Assembly (NCBI GenBank): GCA_933228675.1
Contig: OW121740.1
Span: 160,266,486-160,330,485, forward strand
Direction: 5' to 3'
Length of the DNA: 64,000 bases
DNA from: Stomorhina lunata
Taxonomy: Eukaryota; Arthropoda; Insecta; Diptera; Rhiniidae
In this document: positions 57,695 to 64,000 of the stretch, one piece after another
How positions within the stretch are numbered: the stretch's first letter is position 1
Layout of the letters: each line of letters begins with the position of its first letter
Made by a program: the position numbers and the translations under genes
The notes under the pieces: model-generated
What the model was told of the DNA's origin: nothing
Databases searched by the model: none
The model's input: the letters and a program-made list of their open reading frames with translations, nothing else

Positions 57695-58095
57695 TTTTTC
57701 ATGTAATTAAAAAAAATACTGCTTATGTAAACTAAAATTACTGTAATAAATTTCATTGAAATCGGTCCACATTTGACCATAGCTCCCATACAAACTCTTC
57801 TATCAAAGCGCACTAATCGTAAATTTAAAGACAATCGGAATTTTGAGTTTATTTTGTTTATACATACTTTTAATAACAACTGTAATCAAATTTCGAGATA
57901 CTCGGTCCACATTTCACCCTAGCTCTCGTATAAGTCTGACGGAAACAGCTTAAATATATAAGTTTTGATAATATTTTTGCATGATGGCAAAATTTGGCAA
58001 ATATTTGTCTTTATACAGGAAAAGAACACCTTTGATCTTAGTGGTGAAGGGTATCGTGTGGTCGGACTTGACAGACTTAAGCACGTTCTTACTGG
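57695..58095 (-). mobile_element. 5' segment of Helentron-like copy E
   Basis: On the minus strand it starts at about 58095 (AGTAAGAACGTGCTTAAG, a slightly diverged start), runs through 'tcaagtccgaccacacgatacccttcaccacta', 'ctagggtgaaatgtggaccgagta' and 'tatgggagctatggtcaaatg', and stops at 'ttacatgaaaaa', exactly where copy C begins. It resumes on the other side of C at 56542. Slightly more diverged than C, as expected of the older, host copy. Confidence 0.7.
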
Positions 58096-59514
58096 TTAAT
58101 ATTAAACCTTTATCTTGTAAAACCTTTTAAATTTCCTATATTTCTTCCAGTGCAAGAGTTAATGTGCTGAAGTCTCTGAATGCGTGAGTATGATGACTAT
58201 AATGACCTTTTTGTTTTTAGCCAACTTTTAATGCCTTAGTCCAAATACTCTGGTGTTGGTTGGTTGCTCATTTTAGTTTGTCTTTTTTGTTATTTTATCG
58301 CACTTCACAGTTTCTGCTCTTGACTGCTGCGGACGTGGGTTGGTGACACTTTGTTTTGTTGGCTCATACATTTTAGATTAGAAGAAGAAAAAAAAAACCG
58401 TTTGTGGCAATGACTTTGTGGTGTCCAGTTAGTTTTTCTAATATTATTCTTTAATGTTTTTTTTTCTCACACAGTTTTGTTTAGTTTTGTTGGCCATTAA
58501 TATTTTTAAATGGTGATGGTGTGTGTTTCCAACACTTGGCTTTAACACCACAACAAAAGCTTAGAGCAGCCAATATTAATGTGTGTGTTTGTTGGTTTAT
58601 ACATACGTAGATGTATGTGTGTATATAATACGTTTTATATGTATAATGGAGGCAATTGCTTTTTAATTATGCCTCATAGTTATTCCAAGTGCAAGTGTGG
58701 ATTTTATTGTTACTTGAATGCGTTATTTTTTTATTGTTATAAATTTTGTTTTAGTTTCATTTTGTATGTATAAACTTTTTATAGTCAGTTCTTATATATT
58801 TTTTTTGCCTTTAGTACAAGAGTTTATAAAATCAAGGCTATTTTTAAACCTAGATATTTTGTATAAGTTTTACTTTTTATTTAGTTTCAAATTGTTTAAA
58901 TATTTATTTTAATTAATTTATTTTAATGGGTTTTTAAATAACTTGTTAGTTTTGAAACTATTTTATTATTTTATGAAATTTTATATTAAACATTTAGTTT
59001 TATTTTGTTTAATTGTTTTAAATATGTTTTACTTAATAATTAAATCTAAAAGAAAAAATATTTAGTATGGCTATAATTTCAATTAAAAACTATATAACAT
59101 TTTTTTCATAAAATATATTACCTTTCTCCTTAGGCATTTCTTTAAATTTTTAGGCTTAAAGTTGAAATCTTGTCAGCTTTAAGACTTTTTCAAGCAAGTA
59201 CTACCCCCTACCTCGTATTTTCAATCTAATCTATAACACAACAAAAAAGTTTAATTCTATTGAATTTTTCGTTTATTCAATTTGTTAAGATTAAGTCAAG
59301 CGTTAAATGTAGTTTTAAGAATAATAAGAAAAATAAATCAGCATTTCTTAGAAATTTTTAAATAAATAAATAATAAGAAAAAAATAATTACAACTTAAAA
59401 TAAGACTAATTGTACACGAAAAAAACACACAAATTCATTATAAAAAATGTATATTATTTTTTTTTAAATAATACAATCATTTTATTTAATTTAAAATCGA
59501 AATTTAAATCAAAT
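58096..59514. other. AT-rich spacer
   Basis: Unique-looking sequence with T-rich tracts. Two plus-strand frames of 64 codons (58579-58912) overlap in different frames and have no motif. No exon was recognised. Confidence 0.5.
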
Positions 59515-59763
59515 TTTACTATTTTTAGAGGAAAATTCTTAAAATTTTACTATTTTTATAGCGAAATTTTTAAAATTGTGCTTTTTTTATAGGAAAGTTT
59601 TAAAATTTGACTAATTTTATAGGAAAATTTTTAAAATTTTACTATTTTTATAGGAAAAGTTTTAAAATTTTACCACTTTATAGGAAAATTTTCAAAATTT
59701 TACCATTTTTATAGGAAAATTTTCAAAATTTTACTATTTTTATAGAAAAATTTTCAAAATTTT
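59515..59763 (-). repeat. 31-bp minisatellite array R11, left part
   Basis: Units read AGGAAAATTTTCAAAATTTTA then CTATTTTTAT when split as AGGAAAATTTTC, AAAATTTTACT and ATTTTTAT (31 bp in all). The unit is a variant of the R1-R6 unit, with TTTTACT replacing TTTCTT. It continues on the other side of the Helentron-like copy D. Confidence 0.88.
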
Positions 59764-60507
59764 ACCACCATAGGTGGAAAGGGTATTATAAGTTTGTGCT
59801 GATGTTTGTAACGCATAGAAATATTTGTCTTAGACCCATCTTTTAGTATACCAATAGACTTAGAATCACTTTCTGAGTCGATTTCGCTATGTCTGGACCC
59901 CCATGTAAACATTGTAATCAAACTACAGGTCGCAATTCTAAAGATAATTTGATGAAATTTGGCACAGATAATTTTTTTGATAATGGGACCATGGCTATTG
60001 AAATTGGTCAAAATCGGTCCATTATTTATGGTACCTCCCATAGGTCCCACTTCCCGGAATTGCTATATTGGCCACGTGAAATTTAAAACAAATACTGCTT
60101 ATGTAAACCTAAATCACTGTACCGAATTTCGTTGAAATCGGTCCACATTTGACCATAGCTCCCATACAACACTTCTTTAAAAACGCACTAAATGAGACCA
60201 AAAATCACTAAAACGCTCGTAAATCTAAAGATAATGAAAATTTTGAGTTTATTTTTTGCATACATAATTTTTGTAATAACTGTAATCAATTTGCCAAATT
60301 TCGAGATAATCGGTCCACATTTGACCCTAGCTCTCATATAAGTCCAAATGACGGAAACAGGTTGAATATATAAGTTTTGAGAAAATGTTTGTATGATGGC
60401 AAAATTTAGCAAATATTTATCTTTATACAGGAAAAATAACACCTTTGACCCTAGTGGTGAAGGGTATCGTATGGTCGGCTTGACCGACTATAGCACTTTC
60501 TTACTTG
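59764..60507 (-). mobile_element. Helentron-like element, family 1, copy D, inserted in array R11
   Basis: The 5' end lies at 60507 (CAAGTAAGAAAGTGCTATAG on the minus strand). The 3' end has lost the outer arm of the hairpin and joins array sequence directly at 'ccaccataggtgg' (59765). It is collinear with A and C, including 'ggaattgctatattggccac', but the GACG microsatellite is reduced to nothing between 'tatgtct' and 'ggaccccc'. The split array units on both sides fit an insertion into an existing array with loss of a few bases. The small frames in it are shadows. Confidence 0.78.
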
Positions 60508-61190
60508 TTTTATAGTAAAATTTTTAAAATTTTTCTATAGAAATAGTAAAATTTTAAAAATTTTACTATTTCTATAGAAAAATTTTTAAAATTTTACTAT
60601 TTTTATAGGAACATTTTTAAAATTTTACTATTTTTACAGAAACATTTTCAAAATTTTACTATTTTAATAGGAAAATTTTCAAAATTTTACTATTTTCATA
60701 GGAAAATTTTCAAAATTTTACTATTTCTATAGAAAAAATTTCAAAATTTTACTATTTTTGGAGGAAAAATTTTCAAAGTTTTACTGTTTTTATCGGAAAA
60801 TTTTCAAAATTTTACAAATTTTATAGGAAAATGTTCAAAATTTTAATATTTTTATAGGAAAATTTTCAAAATGTGACAATTTTTGTAGGAAAATTTTCCT
60901 ATTTTTATAGGAAAATTTTTGAAATTATACTATTTTTATACGAAAGTTTTAAAAATTTTACTAGTTTTATATGAAAATTTTCAAAGTTTTACTATTTTTA
61001 TAGGGAAATTTTACTATTTTTATAGGAACATTTCAAAAATTTGACTATTTTTATAGGAAAATTTTCTAAATTTACCTATTTTGATAGGAAAATTTTCAAA
61101 ATTTAAATATTTTTATAGGAAATTTTTCAAAATTTACTATTTTTATAGGAAAATTTTCAAAATTTGACTATTTTTATAGGAATAGTAAAT
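60508..61190 (-). repeat. 31-bp minisatellite array R11, right part
   Basis: Continuation of the array left of copy D, with the same TTTTACTATTTTTATAGG wording. Near the junction at about 60530-60580 one unit is inverted ('atagaaatagtaaaattttaaaaattttactatttctat'), forming a local hairpin. Confidence 0.88.
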
Positions 61191-62000
61191 ATTCTTAGAC
61201 ATAGAATAAGATATAGATTAGACATAGAATTATGTTATAAACTTAGATATTGTCTGAGGCATAAACGAAGGGATTGGTAAGGATAAGTATGATGGAATAA
61301 AGCTTTTTGTATGTATGGTTTGCCCGGTTATGATGTTCTCTTTTTGTATTCTTTCTTTAATTTTTTAGAAATTACCTTTCTTCTCTTATTGGTTTTACTT
61401 TTACTTTTCCTTTTATTGTCTTTAGAAATGCCTACAATTACCGGAAAATGAAAACATTTGTTTAATTAAATTTAAATTATTTTACTGCAATATTATCTAC
61501 ATACAGTGATGGTCGAAAATTAAGTACGATATTACAATATTTTTTAAAATTAACTAAAAATTAAGTGGGAATAACGAATAAAAGATATTTTTAGTAGGAG
61601 TTTTCCTATTCCTTTTTTTTAGTACTCCGTATACAGTTTTTCCCTTCACTGTTAATAGATTTTTGTGTTAGTAGTTAGCAGGAGTAATGTAATGTTGATC
61701 ATTAATTTCAATTAAATTGATTTATGTGTTACATATTCTTTATAGTCCATAACAATTATTTCAAAATAATTTCTCAAATTTAGATCCTTTCCTCTGCTCA
61801 AATAACCACCTTCTTTGAAAATCATCAGGCGTATGTAATATAAAATGGATGATATACAAAAAAATGATGGAAATTGTTTTAGCCTTATACTATGAAATAC
61901 ACAAGAACAAAAGTGTAATCGGTCAAATGGAACATAAGAAACCCTATGCGTTCATTACATTCCAGTATTTGAAATCATTACATTAGAGCTTAAAAAAAGT
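61191..62000. other. AT-rich spacer with a degenerate 12-mer relic
   Basis: At about 61193-61232 the sequence CTTAGACATAGA followed by ATAAGATATAGA and TTAGACATAGA resembles the complement of the 12-bp satellite unit found at 62771 onward. At 61504-61651 a pair of weak inverted ends (CAGTGATGG / complement of CAGTGAAGGG) may mark a decayed mariner-like MITE. Otherwise nothing was recognised. Confidence 0.4.
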
Positions 62001-62229
62001 TTAACCCCTTGACGTATTTCCACGAGTCTGACTCGTGGTACAAATTCTGTGCCTAAATGAATATCGCGAGTCTGACCCGTGGTACAATTTCTATGCCTAA
62101 CATGATTATCACGAGTCTGACTCGTCTTGCGACTGTTCATAAGTATCAAAACTGGTTTGTTTCGTGCAAGTTGTATGCGAACAGTTGGAAGCGAACTTAG
62201 TTGCACTAATTTATACGTCAAGGGGTTAA
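62001..62229. mobile_element. piggyBac-like MITE (229 bp) with three internal hairpins
   Basis: TTAA at both ends (62001-62004 and 62226-62229) is followed by perfect 13-bp inverted ends, CCCCTTGACGTAT (62005-62017) and ATACGTCAAGGGG (62213-62225). A TTAA duplication with CCC-starting ends is characteristic of piggyBac-type elements. The left half holds three copies of a 44-45-bp unit at 62021, 62065 and 62110, each containing CACGAGTC-T-GACTCGTG or a slightly changed form. Between them are 'gtacaaattctgtgcctaa' and 'gtacaatttctatgcctaa'. No coding capacity: the 88-codon minus-strand frame covering it merely reads through the element. Confidence 0.85.
62021..62125. repeat. Three spaced palindromes, CACGAGTC-T-GACTCGTG
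   Basis: Copies at 62021-62037 (perfect 8-bp arms), 62065-62081 (CGCGAGTCTGACCCGTG, two compensating-looking changes) and 62110-62125 (last base changed). The spacing is 44 and 45 bp. The TGACTC core resembles a bZIP (AP-1-like) site, but this may be coincidence. Confidence 0.8.
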
Positions 62230-62770
62230 GATGTCATGTCGATGTAATGCTCAAATGTCAACCTGACTAATAGACGGAAGAATGAATTACTACTGTTTAT
62301 GTGATAACTAAGATTTATTTGAGATACTTTAAGCTAGTTTTCGAACCAATATCATCATGAGTTCAAGGGTTTCAAAAATCAATACCATCTGCTCGCCATC
62401 TCGATAATGTAGGGTATAACTAGAGAAGAATATAACTAAGCATATATGTTTGTTAGTATCTGTATATACATACTTGTCTATGTAAGAGCTTCAATATTTA
62501 TTTGTTTGTGTGTATTCTATTTTTAGAAAATCTCAGAATTTGAAATAAAATATACGAAACCACAAGTTGTATAACAATCATTAAGTCAAGTGAGCCTTTA
62601 GGATTTCATAATAATTAAGATTTAATTTTTTCTGTGTTGCCATTATACAACCTAATAGTACAACTGTTTCCGGCATGAGTTATGCTCCTCCTTCGACTTT
62701 ATGGTTTATGTTATGCAGCAGCAGACAGTGAAGCAATTCTAAAAAAATTAAGGTAGGCATATATGTAAGG
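62230..62770. other. AT-rich spacer
   Basis: Unique-looking sequence with no recognised coding, RNA or element feature. Confidence 0.5.
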
Positions 62771-64000
62771 CTATATCATAGTGTATGTCTTAGCCTATAT
62801 CTTAGTCTATGTCTTAGTCTATGTCTTAGTCTATGTCTTAGTCTATGTCTTAGTCTATGTCTTAGTCTATGTCTTAGTCTATGTCTTAGTCTATGTCTTA
62901 GTCTATGTCCTAGTCTATGTCTTAGTCTATGTCTTAGTCTATGTCTTAGTCTATGTCTTAGTCTATGTCTTAGTCTATGTCTTAGTCTATGTCTTAGTCT
63001 ATGTCTTAGTCTATGTCTTAGTCTATGTCTTAGTCTATGTCTTAGTCTATGTCTTAGTCTATGTCTTAGTCTATGTCTTAGTCTATGTCTTAGTCTATGT
63101 CTTAGTCTATGTCTTAGTCTATGTCTTAGTCTATGTCTTAGTCTATGTCTTAGTCTATGTCTTAGTCTATGTCTTAGTCTATGTCTTAGTCTATGTCTTA
63201 GTCTATGTCTTAGTCTATGTCTTAGTCTATGTCTTAGTCTATGTCATAGTCTATGTCTTAGTCTATGTCTTAGTCTATGTCTTAGTCTATGTCTTAATCT
63301 ATGTCTTAGTCTATGTCTTAGTCTATGTCTTAGTCTATGTCTTAGTCTATGTCTTAGTCTATGTCTTAGTCTATGCCTTAGTCTACGTCTTAGTCTATGT
63401 CTTAGTCTATGTCTTAGTCTATGTCTTAGTCTATGTCTTAGTCTATGTCTTAGTCTATGTCTATGTCTTAGTCTATGTCTTAGTCTATGTCTTAGTCTAT
63501 GTCTTAGTCTATGTCTTAGTCTATGTCTTAGTCTATGTCTTAGTCTATGTCTTAGTCTATGTCTTAGTCTATGTCTTAGTCTATGTCTTAGTCTATGTCT
63601 TAGTCTATGTCTTAGTCTATGTCTTAGTCTATGTCTTAGTCTATGTCTTAGTCTATGTCTTAGTCTATGTCTTAGTCTATGTCTTAGTCTATGTCTTAGT
63701 CTATGTCTTAGTCTATGTCTTAGTCTATGTCTTAGTCTATGTCTTAGTCTATGTCTTAGTCTATGTCTTAGTCTATGTCTTAGTCTATGTCTTAGTCTAT
63801 GTCTTAGTCTATGTCTTAGTCTATGTCTTAGTCTATGTCTTAGTCTATGTCTTAGTCTATGTCTTAGTCTATGTCTTAGTCTATGTCTTAGTCTATGTCT
63901 TAGTCTATGTCTTAGTCTATGTCTTAGTCTATGTCTTAGTCTATGTCTTAGTCTATGTCTTAGTCTATGTCTTAGTCTATGTCTTAGTCTATGTCTTAGT
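62771..64000 (+). repeat. 12-bp satellite (TCTATGTCTTAG)n, running off the window
   Basis: At least 102 units in 1,230 bp, continuing past position 64000. The left edge is variant-rich (CTATATCATAG, TGTATGTCTTAG, CCTATATCTTAG). Single changes lie at about 62909, 63245, 63297, 63377 and 63385, and a 6-bp half-unit duplication at about 63458. From about 63470 to the end the units are identical by eye. Because 12 is a multiple of three, two plus-strand frames stay open (Val-Tyr-Val-Leu and Ser-Leu-Cys-Leu), but neither contains an ATG and no flanking coding sequence is seen. Confidence 0.96.

Noticed and set aside
61955..62221. 88-codon minus-strand frame
   Set aside because: It covers the piggyBac-like MITE almost exactly and translates its inverted ends and palindromes, so it is a read-through of a non-coding element.
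62771..64000. Open reading through the 12-bp satellite (Val-Tyr-Val-Leu or Ser-Leu-Cys-Leu repeats)
   Set aside because: Openness follows from a period divisible by three. The open frames contain no ATG and there is no unique coding sequence around them.

Overview
The window looks like a stretch of AT-rich eukaryotic nuclear DNA from a higher fly, probably a calyptrate such as a blowfly or its relatives. This is an inference from its repeats: several interspersed elements share the 5' start, internal phrases and 3' hairpin of the DINE-1/mini-me (Helentron-associated) elements of Diptera. I see no intact protein-coding gene, rRNA gene or convincing functional tRNA gene. Every open frame of any length is either a shadow inside a repeat or a chance frame in A/T-rich DNA. 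The one exception worth noting is an 87-codon, protein-like frame inside a DNA transposon at 22460-22723.

Tandem repeats make up more than half of the window. There are three kinds. (1) Minisatellite arrays of about 31 bp lie at about 3660-6121, 7255-10845, 12715-14985, 16358-17945 and 59515-61185. (2) Related arrays of about 28 bp lie at about 24900-28745, 29990-32945, 34205-38110 and 41330-43865. (3) Two short-period satellites are present: an 8.1 kb array of an 11-mer (45988-54088) and a 12-mer array that runs off the right end (62771-64000). The 31- and 28-bp units share a core, and each contains a short inverted repeat. Their orientation flips several times along the window, in two places inside one continuous array.

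Interspersed elements fill much of the rest. Left part: a degenerate TTAA-flanked element (771-1176), two copies of one Helentron-like family in opposite orientation (about 1186-1948 and 2618-6280), the second of which carries a 2.5 kb 31-bp array just before its 3' microsatellite, and a 114-bp inverted-repeat element (11606-11719). Middle: an unidentified repeat region (18510-20250) with 128-bp tandem units, then a second Helentron-like family member (20955-23440) split by a 1.68 kb hAT-like element with a perfect 8-bp target duplication. Right of centre: a 1.3 kb inverted-repeat element holding a tRNA-Ala-like sequence (38522-39824) and a tRNA-derived SINE (44851-45181). Right part: a nest in which a SINE sits in one Helentron-like copy that itself sits in another (56335-58095), a Helentron-like copy inside a minisatellite (59764-60507), and a 229-bp piggyBac-like MITE with three internal hairpins (62001-62229).

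The remaining DNA is unique-looking AT-rich spacer, consistent with a large intron or a gene-poor intergenic or pericentromeric region. The window alone cannot tell these apart. All family assignments rest on recognised motifs, termini and target duplications read by eye, not on database searches.
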